The notes under the pieces: generated by a model
The model's input: only the letters and a program-made list of their open reading frames with translations
What the model was told of the DNA's origin: nothing
Database searches by the model: none
Origin: Sphingopyxis sp. MSC1_008
GTDB lineage: Bacteria; Pseudomonadota; Alphaproteobacteria; Sphingomonadales; Sphingomonadaceae
Direction of reading: 5' to 3'
NCBI RefSeq assembly: GCF_023197165.1
Contig: NZ_JALPRD010000010.1
Location: 62,001-126,000, forward strand
Length of the DNA stretch: 64,000 nt
Made by a program: the position numbers and the translations under genes
Shown here: positions 24,796 to 34,835 of the stretch, in pieces
Layout: every line of letters begins with the position of its first letter
Numbering within the stretch: the stretch's first letter is position 1

Positions 24796-26097
24796 TCAAA
24801 GCACATATTTGCTGAGGTCGGTGTCGCCCACGATCTCCGAAAGCTGACGTTCGACATAGGCGGCGTCGATCTCGAGCGTCGTGCCGCCGACGTCTTCGGC
24901 GGTGAAGCTGATTTCCTCGACCAGCCGCTCCATGATCGTCTGCAAGCGGCGCGCGCCGATATTCTCGACCTTCTCGTTGACCTCGGCCGCGAGCTTCGCG
25001 ACGCGCGCGATCGCATCGTCCGTGAAGTTCAGTGTCACGCCTTCGGTGCCGAGCAACGCCACATATTGTTCGGGCAATCCGGCTTTGGTCTCACTGAGGA
25101 TGCGTACGAAATCCTCCTCGGTCAGCGCGCCGAGCTCGACGCGGATCGGCAGGCGGCCCTGCAGTTCTGGCAGCAGGTCGCTCGGCTTGGCGACATGAAA
25201 GGCGCCTGAGGCGATGAAGAGGATATGGTCGGTCTTCATCGGGCCATATTTGGTCGCGACGGTGGTGCCTTCGATCAGCGGCAGCAGGTCGCGCTGGACG
25301 CCTTCGCGGCTTACCGAACCCCCGCGCACGTCGCTGACCGCGATCTTGTCGATCTCGTCGAGGAAGACGATGCCGTTGGCCTCGGCATCGGCGAGCGCGA
25401 CGCGCGCGACATCGTCCTGGTCGAGCCGCTTATCCTGCTCCTCTTCGATGAGGCGGGTCGCGGCTTCGATTACCTTCAGCTTTCGGCGCTTCTTGGGCAG
25501 GCCGCCCATCGCCTTGCCGAGCATGTCCGAAAGGTTGATCATGCTCATCTGTCCCGGCTGACCGGGCAGTTCGAACGGCATACTCTGGGCGTCGGCGACC
25601 TCGATCTCGATCTCGCTCTCGTCGAGATGGCCCTCGCGAATGCGCTGGCGGAAACTCTGGCGCGTCGCCTCGCTGGCGCCCTTGCCGGTGAGCGCGTCGA
25701 GCAGCCGCTCCATCGCGGCCTCTTCGGCGGCAGCGCGCACCGCCTCGCGGCGGCGATCCTTTTCGAGCCGCACCGCTTCCTCGACCAGATCGCGGGCGAT
25801 CTGTTCGACGTCGCGGCCTACATAGCCAACCTCGGTAAATTTGGTCGCCTCGACCTTGATGAACGGCGCATCGGCGAGCTTCGCGAGCCGGCGCGAAATC
25901 TCGGTTTTTCCGCAGCCGGTGGGGCCGATCATCAGTATATTCTTGGGGCTCACCTCGTCGCGCAGGTCGGCTGAAAGCTGCTGGCGGCGCCAGCGGTTGC
26001 GCAGCGCCACCGCGACCGCGCGCTTGGCGGCGTCCTGGCCGATGATATGCGTATCGAGCGTAGCAACGATCGTCTTGGGAGTCAGGTCTTTGTTCAT
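24796..26097 (-). CDS. hslU: ATP-dependent protease ATPase subunit HslU
   Basis: A 433-residue AAA+ unfoldase of the HslVU (ClpYQ) protease. Walker A is GPTGCGKT at residues 58-65, Walker B is [14 protein letters not shown], and the pore/sensor regions ([48 protein letters not shown]) match the family, with the intermediate I-domain between them. The C-terminus ends SKYVL; the HslU tail inserts into HslV to activate it. The start is 5 nt after the hslV stop, a standard operon order. Confidence 0.97.
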   Translation of the reverse strand: MNKDLTPKTIVATLDTHIIGQDAAKRAVAVALRNRWRRQQLSADLRDEVSPKNILMIGPTGCGKTEISRRLAKLADAPFIKVEATKFTEVGYVGRDVEQIARDLVEEAVRLEKDRRREAVRAAAEEAAMERLLDALTGKGASEATRQSFRQRIREGHLDESEIEIEVADAQSMPFELPGQPGQMSMINLSDMLGKAMGGLPKKRRKLKVIEAATRLIEEEQDKRLDQDDVARVALADAEANGIVFLDEIDKIAVSDVRGGSVSREGVQRDLLPLIEGTTVATKYGPMKTDHILFIASGAFHVAKPSDLLPELQGRLPIRVELGALTEEDFVRILSETKAGLPEQYVALLGTEGVTLNFTDDAIARVAKLAAEVNEKVENIGARRLQTIMERLVEEISFTAEDVGGTTLEIDAAYVERQLSEIVGDTDLSKYVL

Positions 26098-26102
26098 TTC
26101 GA

Positions 26103-26669
26103 TTATACCTGGATTTCGATGATTTCTTGGGTGAACTGGTCGTTGGTGTAAACGCAGATATCGGCGGCAACTTCCATCGCCTTGCGAACGAGCACCGCGG
26201 GATCCTTTTCATAGTCGACGAGCGCGCGCGCCGCCGAGAGCGCGAAATTGCCCCCCGATCCGATCGCGGCGATACCGCCCTTGGGTTCGAGCACGTCGCC
26301 GTTGCCGGTGATGACGAGCGTCACTTCCTTGTCGGCGACGATCATCATCGCCTCGAGGTTGCGCAGATATTTGTCGGTGCGCCAGTCCTTGGCGAGCTCG
26401 ACCGCGGCGCGGAGGAGTTGCCCGTTGTGGCGTTCGAGTTTGGCTTCGAGCCGTTCGAAGAGGGTAAAGGCGTCGGCGGTGGCGCCAGCAAAGCCGCCGA
26501 TGACGCTGCCGTCGTGGAGGCGGCGGACCTTGCGGGCGTTGGGCTTCATCACCGTCTGGCCCATCGACACCTGGCCGTCGCCGATGATGACAACCTTATC
26601 GGCGCTGCGGGCGGAAAGGATGGTGGTTCCGTGCCAGGGCGCGGCACTTTGCGCATGGGGATTGCTCAT
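26103..26669 (-). CDS. hslV: ATP-dependent protease subunit HslV
   Basis: A 188-residue proteasome-related peptidase. The N-terminal nucleophile is expected at TTILSAR, exposed after removal of a short propeptide starting [14 protein letters not shown]. The conserved [37 protein letters not shown] and the Gly/Ser-rich [15 protein letters not shown] are present. The start at 26669 is preferred over an upstream in-frame codon because it gives the usual short propeptide. It forms a dodecamer with HslU caps and is cytoplasmic. Confidence 0.96.
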   Translation of the reverse strand: MSNPHAQSAAPWHGTTILSARSADKVVIIGDGQVSMGQTVMKPNARKVRRLHDGSVIGGFAGATADAFTLFERLEAKLERHNGQLLRAAVELAKDWRTDKYLRNLEAMMIVADKEVTLVITGNGDVLEPKGGIAAIGSGGNFALSAARALVDYEKDPAVLVRKAMEVAADICVYTNDQFTQEIIEIQV

Positions 26670-26717
26670 GCGGCGCGATATGGGAGATCGCGAGCGAGGC
26701 CGCAAGGGGAGGGGGCG

Positions 26718-27524
26718 TCAGGCGGGCCAGGTCAGGAGCGCGCGGGCGCCGTCGTCGATCTCGATCGTCGACGGGTCGGTGAGGAGCACCGCTTCGCCGA
26801 GTGTGACGCTTTCGCCCGCGACGCGGCAGCCCGCGGAGAGCGGGACGAAGGTGAGCTCTCCGGTCGCCTGTTCGATCATTGCCGGGTCGACCGGTGCGGC
26901 AAGCTGCGCAAGGTAGAAATAGGGCCCACTGACAAGCATGCGACTGGCGGCAGGATCGACTACCGTATCGCGCGGATCGTGGACTGGCCCGGCGCGCGCG
27001 ACCTCGAGACCCTCGTCGAGATGCAGCTCGCGCGGGCGGCCATAATCATAGAGGCGATAGGTGCAGTCGACATTCTGTTGAACCTCGACCACGATCAGCC
27101 CGCCACCGATCGCATGGATCGTGCCTGCGCGGTTGTAGACGAAGTCGTCGGTCTTCGACGGCCGCCAGTCGATCATATCGACGATCGATCCGTCGAACGC
27201 GGCCTCGTGCAGGGCTTCGCGCGTTGTTTCGGCGGTCAGGCCGACGCCCAGTTCGGCGCCGGGTTCGGCATCGAGGATCAGCCAGCATTCCTCCTTGCCG
27301 CGCGGGAATCCCGCCGCTTGCGCCGCTTCGTCGCCCGGATGGACCTGGATCGACAGCCGTTCGGAGGTGAAGAGAAATTTGACCATGATGGGCGCATCGT
27401 CGCCAGCTGGAGTCGAAAACCAGATCTCGCCGATCCGGCGCCCGCCGAAATCGCCGAACGCAGCAGGAATATCGGTGCGTCCCCAGGGCTTTTCGACGAC
27501 GATGGTTTCGAGACGCGTCAGCAT
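26718..27524 (-). CDS. manA: Class I mannose-6-phosphate isomerase
   Basis: A 268-residue cupin-fold enzyme that interconverts fructose-6-phosphate and mannose-6-phosphate, feeding GDP-mannose and other envelope sugars. Zinc-site motifs are visible: SIQVHPGDEAA, KEECWLILDAEPG and the AGTIHAIGGGLIVVEVQQN block. It starts at MLTRLETIVVEKPWG; an ATG seven codons earlier is less typical. It is the short, single-domain bacterial form. It sits 44 nt after the wecC stop on the same strand, consistent with a sugar-nucleotide unit. Confidence 0.9.
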   Translation of the reverse strand: MLTRLETIVVEKPWGRTDIPAAFGDFGGRRIGEIWFSTPAGDDAPIMVKFLFTSERLSIQVHPGDEAAQAAGFPRGKEECWLILDAEPGAELGVGLTAETTREALHEAAFDGSIVDMIDWRPSKTDDFVYNRAGTIHAIGGGLIVVEVQQNVDCTYRLYDYGRPRELHLDEGLEVARAGPVHDPRDTVVDPAASRMLVSGPYFYLAQLAAPVDPAMIEQATGELTFVPLSAGCRVAGESVTLGEAVLLTDPSTIEIDDGARALLTWPA

Positions 27525-27569
27525 GAAGCCAAGATGCGGAGCCACGGGCGGAGCGTCAAGCGCGCTGCG

Positions 27570-28865
27570 TCAGGCCGCTCTGTGCAGGCGATTGCCATTG
27601 CCGCTGCTCGGCTGGTCGAGCCACAGGCCGCGCGTGTCATAGACGATCTTGTCGCCGCGTTCCTCGATCGGGATCGATTTGAACAGGTCGTGGTCGACGA
27701 GGACGATCAGCACGTCGCACCCGGCAAGCGCGCTGTCGAGGTCGATCAGCTCGGCGCTCGTGCCCGCGAACTCCATCGGCAGCCCGCGCGCATAGGGCTC
27801 GACGATCTCGATCTGCTTGCCGAAGCGGCGTGCAAGCGCGGCGGCGACCTCGACCGCGGGGCTTTCGCGGAAATCGTCGATATTCGGCTTGAAGGCGAGG
27901 CCAAGGCACGCGACGCGCGCCTTCGGATGCTGCGACACGAGCATTTCGGCGGCGCCGATGACATGCGCGGTCTTGGCGAGATTCACTTCGCGCGCGGTGC
28001 GGATCAGGCGGCTGTGATCGGGCGCGCCATGGACGAGGAACCAGGGGTCGACCGCGATGCAATGGCCGCCGACGCCGGGGCCGGGCTGGAGGATGTTGAC
28101 GCGCGGATGGCGGTTCGCGAGGCGGATCACCTCCCAGACATCGACGCCCATATGCTCGGCCATCATCGACAGTTCGTTGGCAAAAGCGATGTTGACGTCG
28201 CGATAGCTGTTCTCGACCAGCTTTACCATTTCGGCGGCGCGCGCCGAGGTGGTGACGCACGCTCCGCGCACGAACTGACGGTAGAAGGTCATCGCACGGC
28301 GGGCGCAGCGCGGGGTGATGCCGCCGATGCATCGGTCGTTGTCGACGAGTTCGACGAGGATGCGGCCCGGAAGCACGCGCTCCGGGCAATAAGAAACGAA
28401 GATGTCGGCAGCGCCGGTGCAGGCGCCCGGAACCTTGAGGTCGGGGCGGAGCTCGGCGAGGAGCTGGGCGACTTTTTCGGTGGTGCCGACGGGCGAGGTT
28501 GATTCGAGAATAACCAGATTGCCAGCCTCCAGCTTCGGCGCGATCGCGCGCGCCGCCGAAAGGACATGGCTGATGTCGGGGCGATGCTCGTCGTCATGCG
28601 GCGTGGGCACCGCGATGACGAAGGTGTCGGCGGGGGCGACGTCGGTCGAAGCAACCAGCGTTCCGCGCGACACGACGCCCTGGACGAGACCGTCGAGATC
28701 GACTTCCTCGATATGCACCTTGCCGCTGTTGACCGTGTCGACGACATGTCGGCTGACGTCGACGCCGGTTACCTTGCACCCCGAGCGTGCGATCAGCGCG
28801 GCGGTGGGCAGGCCGATATAACCAAGTCCGAGGACCGTGACCTTTTGTTCGCTATCAATGGGCAC
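27570..28865 (-). CDS. wecC: UDP-N-acetyl-D-mannosamine dehydrogenase
   Basis: A 431-residue NAD-dependent UDP-sugar 6-dehydrogenase. The N-terminal Rossmann motif is VTVLGLGYIGLPTAALIA and the catalytic Cys lies in GPGVGGHCIAVDPWF, with the middle-domain VKLVENSYRDVNIAFANEL. Paired with wecB it should oxidise UDP-ManNAc to UDP-ManNAcA. I take the GTG at 28865, which overlaps the wecB stop by 11 nt; the frame is open further upstream but that part lies within wecB. A related dehydrogenase (wbpA-like) occurs at 58.8 kb, so two different uronate pathways are encoded. Confidence 0.92.
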   Translation of the reverse strand: MPIDSEQKVTVLGLGYIGLPTAALIARSGCKVTGVDVSRHVVDTVNSGKVHIEEVDLDGLVQGVVSRGTLVASTDVAPADTFVIAVPTPHDDEHRPDISHVLSAARAIAPKLEAGNLVILESTSPVGTTEKVAQLLAELRPDLKVPGACTGAADIFVSYCPERVLPGRILVELVDNDRCIGGITPRCARRAMTFYRQFVRGACVTTSARAAEMVKLVENSYRDVNIAFANELSMMAEHMGVDVWEVIRLANRHPRVNILQPGPGVGGHCIAVDPWFLVHGAPDHSRLIRTAREVNLAKTAHVIGAAEMLVSQHPKARVACLGLAFKPNIDDFRESPAVEVAAALARRFGKQIEIVEPYARGLPMEFAGTSAELIDLDSALAGCDVLIVLVDHDLFKSIPIEERGDKIVYDTRGLWLDQPSSGNGNRLHRAA

Positions 28866-29970
28866 GCGCAACAATCTCCGCAATCTGTTTTGCCGCCGTA
28901 CCGTCACCGAAGGGGTTGTGGGCACGGGCCATGGTCGAATAGGCGTCCTTGTCGTCCAAAAGCTTGAAAATTTCGGAAACAATACGCGCTTTGTCGGTTC
29001 CAACAAGCCGCGCGGTGCCGGCTTCGATGCCTTCGGGGCGTTCGGTCGTCTCGCGCATGACGAGCACGGGTTTCCCGAGCGAAGGCGCTTCTTCCTGCAC
29101 CCCGCCGCTGTCGGTCAGCACGAGTTCCGAGGCCGCCAGCAGGCGGACGAAATGCGGATAATCGAGCGGATCGATCAGCGCGACATTGCCCAGCGCGCCA
29201 AGGATAGGCTCCATCGCGCTGCGGACATGCGGGTTGGGGTGGACGGGGAAAACGACCGCCACGTCGCGCCGCGCGGCGATGGCTGCGATGGCATCGGCGA
29301 TCGCTTTCATCCCGTCGCCGAAATTCTCGCGCCGGTGCGAGGTGACGGCGATGATCCGTTTGCCGGCGAAGCGCTGTAACAGCGGGTCGAGGCCTGCCGC
29401 CAGAGAGGGTTCTTCGTCGATCCGCGCCTTGGTGGCGAGCAAGGCATCGATCACGGTGTTTCCCGTGATGTGGATGCGGTCGGCGGGAACATTCTCGGCA
29501 CGGAGCGCAGCCGCGGCCGTTTCGGTCGGCGCGAAATGCAGGTCGGCCACCGCGCCCGCGACCTTGCGGTTCACCTCTTCGGGCCAGGGATGATAGATGT
29601 TGCCGCTGCGCAGCCCGGCCTCGACATGGCCGACGGGAATCTTGCGGAAATAGGCGGAAAGCGTCGCCGCCATGGTCGTCAGCGTATCGCCATGGACGAG
29701 GATGCGGCCGGGTTTTTCGCGATCGAACGTCTCGCCGAGACCGGTGACGAGCCGGGCGAGCAGGGCGTCGAGCGACTGGTTTGGGGTCATCATGTCGAGG
29801 TCGACGTCGGGGGTAATGCGCGCGATGTCCAGAACCTGATCGAGCATTTCGCGATGCTGCGCAGTGACGCAGACACGCGTGTCGACGCCTGATTGCGTTC
29901 GAAGCGCGTGAACGACGGGAAACATCTTGATCGCTTCGGGCCGGGTTCCGAAAACCAGCATCACCTTCAT
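28855..29970 (-). CDS. wecB: UDP-N-acetylglucosamine 2-epimerase, non-hydrolysing
   Basis: A 371-residue GT-B-fold enzyme converting UDP-GlcNAc to UDP-ManNAc. Family motifs: MLVFGTRPEAIKMFPVV at the N-terminus, VHGDTLTTMAATL, GHVEAGLRSGN, TSHRRENFG and LTDSGGVQEEAPSLG. The ATG at 29970 begins right at the first beta strand; an upstream in-frame codon adds 17 atypical residues. It is followed by wecC with an overlap and is divergent from the RTX gene at 30.3 kb. Confidence 0.95.
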   Translation of the reverse strand: MKVMLVFGTRPEAIKMFPVVHALRTQSGVDTRVCVTAQHREMLDQVLDIARITPDVDLDMMTPNQSLDALLARLVTGLGETFDREKPGRILVHGDTLTTMAATLSAYFRKIPVGHVEAGLRSGNIYHPWPEEVNRKVAGAVADLHFAPTETAAAALRAENVPADRIHITGNTVIDALLATKARIDEEPSLAAGLDPLLQRFAGKRIIAVTSHRRENFGDGMKAIADAIAAIAARRDVAVVFPVHPNPHVRSAMEPILGALGNVALIDPLDYPHFVRLLAASELVLTDSGGVQEEAPSLGKPVLVMRETTERPEGIEAGTARLVGTDKARIVSEIFKLLDDKDAYSTMARAHNPFGDGTAAKQIAEIVARAH

Positions 29971-30270
29971 TCTAAAAGCTTTCCTATATTGCTGCCCGTG
30001 GAGCGCCGTGGCGACATGCATAAATGATCAAGGTTTCCGTTCCGTTAGGAACAAAGCTCTTCGCTCAATGCCGATCAATGGAATGCCGCATTCAATCCGT
30101 TTATCACCGCCGCATGCGCACCGACCGGCAAGGCCCGGCGGTTCGGCGCCTCGGGAAAGCCGCACCGGCGACAGGCGACGGAGCAGCTGTTCAGGACAGT
30201 CTTCGCAAGCTATCACATGGAGATTCGAAAATAATCCGGCGCGTTTCGTCTTTAGCCGGATCCATGAGCA
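29971..30270. promoter_or_regulatory. Divergent intergenic region between wecB and first RTX gene
   Basis: About 300 nt that must hold promoters for wecB-wecC-manA (minus) and the first RTX gene (plus). A small perfect inverted repeat, GTTCC GTTA GGAAC, lies at 30039-30052. No clear -35/-10 pair or gene seen. Confidence 0.4.
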
Positions 30271-33200
30271 ATGAGCAGGGATGCAATGGTGTATGTTTCG
30301 TTGAAGGCGCCGGCATCTGCCGACAGGTTGATGAGTTTGGACGCGACGAGCGGGGCGATCTATTCCTATTCGCTGAACGGAGCGGACTTCTCGCGCCACC
30401 AGCTTATCGCGACGGGCTTTGCCGGCTATGCGATGACCAGCGGCGACGTCGATGGCGACGGACTGGACGATCTGATCCTGTCGAACGCGAGCCGGGTATC
30501 CGTGATCTTCCAGAATGCCAACGGCAGTTTCAACCGCGTCGATCTGTATCAGGGCGGCGCGCAGGTGCATGACGTCAAGGCCGGGGATTTCGACGGCGAC
30601 GGCGTCGACGAACTGCTGGTCGCCACGTCGACAAGCGGCGGGCCACAGGTCTGGAATGCGACGCGCACGGGGTATGCGCCGTCGGCGGCGTGGAGCCCCA
30701 GCGGCTTTGGGTCGGGCGGCTGGATCACCGGCGATTTCAACGGCGATGGCCGTTCGGACGCGTTTACCTATTCGCACGGCTTTTCCGGTTCCGATATGTG
30801 GCTCAGCACCGGCAGCGCGCTGGCGTTCAATCGAATGTGGACGCAAGCGGCGCCGGCGGGCGGCGCCTGGTTGACCGGCGACTTCGACGGCAATGGTCGG
30901 ACTGATGTCATCGATCGCGGCGGACGCATCCTGTTGTCGAGCGGCACGGCTTTTGCCGATGCGGGACAGGTCGCCGTCGACGGCAAGGAAATCATAGCCG
31001 TCGACGATTTCGACAATGATGGAAAATCCGACCTCGTCTGGCGCCGCGACAACGGCGAGCTCTATTTTCAGAGCGACGTGCTCGGCACCGCCGAGACCGC
31101 GATGATCATCGCCGGCCAGTCGGAACGCCAACCCCGCCTTGCGTTCACCGGTGACGATATTATGGTTTCGGCCGATCAACTCGGACCGAGTTTTTCCTAT
31201 CGCTTCACAATGATCGGAAGCGACGGCAGCAGCGTCGAGGGTATCTGGTCGAAACTGGCGCAAGCCCGTTTCGGGCTGGAGGCGGCGGGCAAGGTTGGCG
31301 TGCTGTTGGAGGTCAGGGACGATGCGACGGGCCGGCTGGTGTCGCGGCAATATTCGGCGACGGGCACAACCGTTCGCGACCCCGCCGTGGTCGAAACGCT
31401 GCTCGATCTCAGCCGGTTTACTTTCGCGGAATATGAAGGCGATATTTCGAGCGCGGCCTCTGAACGCGATTGGCGGGCATCGATCGGATCCTTCGATGAA
31501 CTTTACGACCATGCGGCAAGCGTCGTCGCGGCGGCGGGGAGTTCGTCCGCGCAATTCTCCTCCGACATGGCCGAGGCAACGGGGTTCCTGCAATTCGTAT
31601 CGGGCATGTGGGGGCTTGGCGAATATGATGGAAGCGGCGGCGGGGTCATGGCGAACTCCGGGCTCGGGGTAACCTCGCCGGCGAATGCGAGCGTCGACAC
31701 CTATCTGGATTCAACGGTCGGGCTTTGCACCGACTATGCTGCGATCCTCGCACTCTTCCTGACCAATGCCGGCTTTGAAAATCGCGTCATTTCGGGCGCG
31801 GGCCACATCTTCAACGAGGTGCTCGTCGACGGTCAGTGGTGGGTTTTCGACGCGATGGTCGGCATAGCGTTCAAGGGCACGATGGAAGAAGTTCTCGATA
31901 CCTCGAATCCAGTCGACGTGATGGTGTTCGAAAACGCCCAGGCTGATCCGTCCAGTTCGGTTTTCCGTCCGGGCAACACCGATTCCTTCTATCTGCTGAA
32001 CTGGTATCACAACTCGGTTTCCCCTGGGAATTACCGTTACGAATCAATCGATTTCCTCCGCTCGCTTCCGTACGGCGCCATATTCAACAATTCGCTCGAT
32101 TTGTCCGGCTGGACTCCGACTCCCCGAACGGCGATCCCGGGTCACAACAACCCGGAGGGAATGGCCCTCGGCGAGTTTGTTTCGATCGTCAGCCGGCAAC
32201 GCATCGAAGTCGTCCGTGTCGAAACGAATATATCGGCGCTCGCCGCCGAAGAGGGCTGGCGGCAGGGCATTACCGATTTCGCGTCTTTCGCGGGCCGGGT
32301 GGATGAATTGCTTGCGGACTATTTCGGGGTGTCGGATGCGTCGGACGTGCCGATGGAGGATAGGGCGCGATTCTATGCTCAATTCGCTTCGGGGCTCTGG
32401 TCGGCGGTTTCCCGCGAGGATGCGACGTCGACCCCCTCGTCATGGGCTGACCTGCTCGCGGCCGAAGTCGCTGCACCAGATCAATTCGCCGCGATACTGA
32501 GCGGATTGCTCGCCAACGCCGGAATGTCGCCGCAGGTCCGCACAACCGCCAACGGCTTTGCGGTCGAGGTCCAGCTTGGCAATCAGTTGTTCGCCTTTGA
32601 CCCGGTCTCCGCCATGAACTTCATTGGCGGCTGGAACGCGGCGGTCGACACGGCACAACAGATCGGCGTCGAAACATACCACTCGGTTAACCTCCAAGGC
32701 GACAAGGCCAGCTATTCGGCTTACGCCGCGAGCTTGCGCTACGACCTGCTGACGCAGCTGGCCGGCGGGCTGGTTTCCCCGTCGCAAGGCATCTCGGGAC
32801 TTCAGTTTCTTGCGCAAGGGGAACTGGGACGCGAGTTGGGGATATTGGCCGCACTGTCTGTGTCGAGCGGTGCGAGCGGACAGATACTCGCGATCGCCGC
32901 CGATCGGCCGAGCGATGATTTCGCAGGCGCGGCGAGCGTCAGCTTCGATCTCATCGTCAGCCGCCCGGGAATGGCGCTGACGGCGAGCGACTTCGCCGTG
33001 TCGGGTTCGGGCGGGACAATTCTGTCCGTCGTCGCCATCGATACGTTGACATGGCGTGTGATCGTCGGCGCTCCTTCGGGCGGCGCCCTTGCGCCAGGGC
33101 TCTGGATCGCTCCGTCGCGATCGGGCGCGTTCAGGGCCGTCAAGCATTTTCAGGCGGACAGCGCAGGAACGGCATGGTCGCCGACATGGGCGCTGGAAAA

Positions 33201-34635
33201 TTTCGTGGGCGGCGCGGGCATCGACACGGTGGACTTTTCGGGGGTCTGGGAAAGCCCGGCCGGCGTGGATGTCGATCTTGCAACGGGTCTGGGCAAGGGC
33301 GGCGTGGCGGCCGGCGACCGTTTCGGTTCGATCGAGGTGCTGATCGGTACCAGCCATGACGATCGTCTACGCGGTTCTGCCGCGGCGGAAATGCTCGTCG
33401 GCGGGGCGGGCGGCGACCTGTTGGCCGGCGAGGCGGGCAGCGACCAATTGTTCGGCGAGGCGGGCGATGACCGCCTGGCCGGCGGCGCCAACGCGGATTT
33501 GCTTGATGGGGGCGAGGGGATCGACACAGCCGACTATACGGCGAATTACGGCGCGGTGTGGATCGACCTTGCGGCGGGCACCGGGACATGGAACTGGGCG
33601 CACGGTGATATGCTGACGGGCATCGAGAATGTCGTCGGCACCGATTACGGAGACTGGCTCTTTGGATCCGCCGCCGCAAATGCGCTCGACGGCGGAAAGG
33701 GCGAGGATCGACTTGTCGGCCGTGAGGGCGACGACCTTCTTTCGGGGGGGGCGGGGGCAGACATCCTCGATGGCGGAGCGGGCGAGGATATGGCCGATTA
33801 TGCCGGAAATTACGGTGCGGTGTGGGTTGACCTCGCCGCCGGCAAGGGAACGTGGAACTGGGCGCACGGCGACCAGTTGACGGGAATCGAGAATGTACGG
33901 GGCACGAGTTGGGGCGACTGGCTGTACGGCTCGTCGGGCACGAACAAGGTGTACGGCGAAGACGGGAACGACCGTCTCTCGGGCGGTGCGGGCGCCGACC
34001 TGCTCGACGGCGGCGCGGGTGAGGATATTGCCGATTATACGGGTAATTTCGGTGCGGTGTGGATCGACCTTGCGGCGGGCACCGGCACCTGGAACTGGGC
34101 GCATGGCGACGTGCTGACGGGCATCGAGAATGTGCGGGGCACCAGCTATGGCGACTGGCTCTACGGCTCGTCGGGCGCGAACAAGCTTTACGGCGACGAC
34201 GGGAACGACCGGCTGGTCGGCGGCGGTGGCAACGACACGCTTGATGGCGGCGCCGGCGATGACGTGGCTTATTATTCCGGGCTCAAGGACGATTATAGGA
34301 TCGATATCGGAGCGGGCCAGGTGACGGTCACCGACCTGCGGGCCGGCGTCGACGGCGACGATGGGCAGGATGTGCTGACGGGCATCGAGAGGATCCGCTT
34401 CAAGGATGGAACGGAGGTCTCGCTGACCGGGCAAGCATCCGCGTCAAATGTCGAGAGCGACAGCGCGGCGACACCGACGGCGGCGGTGGATGGGTCGACG
34501 TCGCTTGATGCAACGCTCCTTCGGATGGTTGCCGACGTCACGAGCTTCGGAGCTTTCGGCCCCGAAACGGCTTCGCTCTCCGCGGCCGGAGCGGATCGGC
34601 TCCAACTGGTGAGTCCGGGCGTGCATCTCTTCTGA
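30271..34635 (+). CDS. RTX protein 1: FG-GAP repeats, duplicated transglutaminase domains, RTX
   Basis: A 1454-residue predicted type I secretion substrate. Residues about 50-250 hold five FG-GAP-like calcium loops (SGDVDGDGLDD, AGDFDGDGVDE, TGDFNGDGRSD, TGDFDGNGRTD, VDDFDNDGKSD). Residues about 385-600 form a transglutaminase-like domain with Cys486, His512 and Asp527. A second copy at about 645-800 aligns in register, offset 250, with Pro736 and Gly762 in place of Cys and His, so it is probably inactive. An Ig-like stretch follows (SFDLIVSRPGMALTASDFAVSG). From about 980 on come RTX nonapeptides and three Trp-rich modules. No Sec signal. The ATG is ambiguous between 30271 and 30286. Confidence 0.85.
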   Translation: MSRDAMVYVSLKAPASADRLMSLDATSGAIYSYSLNGADFSRHQLIATGFAGYAMTSGDVDGDGLDDLILSNASRVSVIFQNANGSFNRVDLYQGGAQVHDVKAGDFDGDGVDELLVATSTSGGPQVWNATRTGYAPSAAWSPSGFGSGGWITGDFNGDGRSDAFTYSHGFSGSDMWLSTGSALAFNRMWTQAAPAGGAWLTGDFDGNGRTDVIDRGGRILLSSGTAFADAGQVAVDGKEIIAVDDFDNDGKSDLVWRRDNGELYFQSDVLGTAETAMIIAGQSERQPRLAFTGDDIMVSADQLGPSFSYRFTMIGSDGSSVEGIWSKLAQARFGLEAAGKVGVLLEVRDDATGRLVSRQYSATGTTVRDPAVVETLLDLSRFTFAEYEGDISSAASERDWRASIGSFDELYDHAASVVAAAGSSSAQFSSDMAEATGFLQFVSGMWGLGEYDGSGGGVMANSGLGVTSPANASVDTYLDSTVGLCTDYAAILALFLTNAGFENRVISGAGHIFNEVLVDGQWWVFDAMVGIAFKGTMEEVLDTSNPVDVMVFENAQADPSSSVFRPGNTDSFYLLNWYHNSVSPGNYRYESIDFLRSLPYGAIFNNSLDLSGWTPTPRTAIPGHNNPEGMALGEFVSIVSRQRIEVVRVETNISALAAEEGWRQGITDFASFAGRVDELLADYFGVSDASDVPMEDRARFYAQFASGLWSAVSREDATSTPSSWADLLAAEVAAPDQFAAILSGLLANAGMSPQVRTTANGFAVEVQLGNQLFAFDPVSAMNFIGGWNAAVDTAQQIGVETYHSVNLQGDKASYSAYAASLRYDLLTQLAGGLVSPSQGISGLQFLAQGELGRELGILAALSVSSGASGQILAIAADRPSDDFAGAASVSFDLIVSRPGMALTASDFAVSGSGGTILSVVAIDTLTWRVIVGAPSGGALAPGLWIAPSRSGAFRAVKHFQADSAGTAWSPTWALENFVGGAGIDTVDFSGVWESPAGVDVDLATGLGKGGVAAGDRFGSIEVLIGTSHDDRLRGSAAAEMLVGGAGGDLLAGEAGSDQLFGEAGDDRLAGGANADLLDGGEGIDTADYTANYGAVWIDLAAGTGTWNWAHGDMLTGIENVVGTDYGDWLFGSAAANALDGGKGEDRLVGREGDDLLSGGAGADILDGGAGEDMADYAGNYGAVWVDLAAGKGTWNWAHGDQLTGIENVRGTSWGDWLYGSSGTNKVYGEDGNDRLSGGAGADLLDGGAGEDIADYTGNFGAVWIDLAAGTGTWNWAHGDVLTGIENVRGTSYGDWLYGSSGANKLYGDDGNDRLVGGGGNDTLDGGAGDDVAYYSGLKDDYRIDIGAGQVTVTDLRAGVDGDDGQDVLTGIERIRFKDGTEVSLTGQASASNVESDSAATPTAAVDGSTSLDATLLRMVADVTSFGAFGPETASLSAAGADRLQLVSPGVHLF
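33878..34406 (+). repeat. 529-bp duplication, copy 1 (in RTX protein 1)
   Basis: By line-by-line comparison this stretch is identical to 40868-41396 in RTX protein 2 (offset 6990). The first differences are at 33877 and 34407. It covers the last two RTX modules and the conserved pre-C-terminal domain. Confidence 0.9.
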
Positions 34636-34835
34636 TATCGGCCATTGTTCCCGCTCGAGGGAGGCGAAAGCTCGCCAGGGACCCGGCTCTCTCCTTCCCG
34701 TCGGGACGAAGACTTCGCGTTCTTCGGGCGATGCCGAATAATGAGGCCGCCAGTTGTCATGTCCGGTTATGAATTATAGGGGGATGCAAAGGCTCGCTTC
34801 TTTTTGCGCACTATGCATTTTACAGGTCGAATTAC

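Noticed and set aside
26127-28502. 791-residue open frame on the plus strand
   Set aside because: Antisense to hslV, manA and wecC, all clearly real; composition is typical of GC-rich shadows.
30024-30572. Plus-strand frame overlapping the start of RTX gene 1
   Set aside because: It runs into the RTX gene in another frame and shows no domain; the RTX frame has five clear calcium loops.
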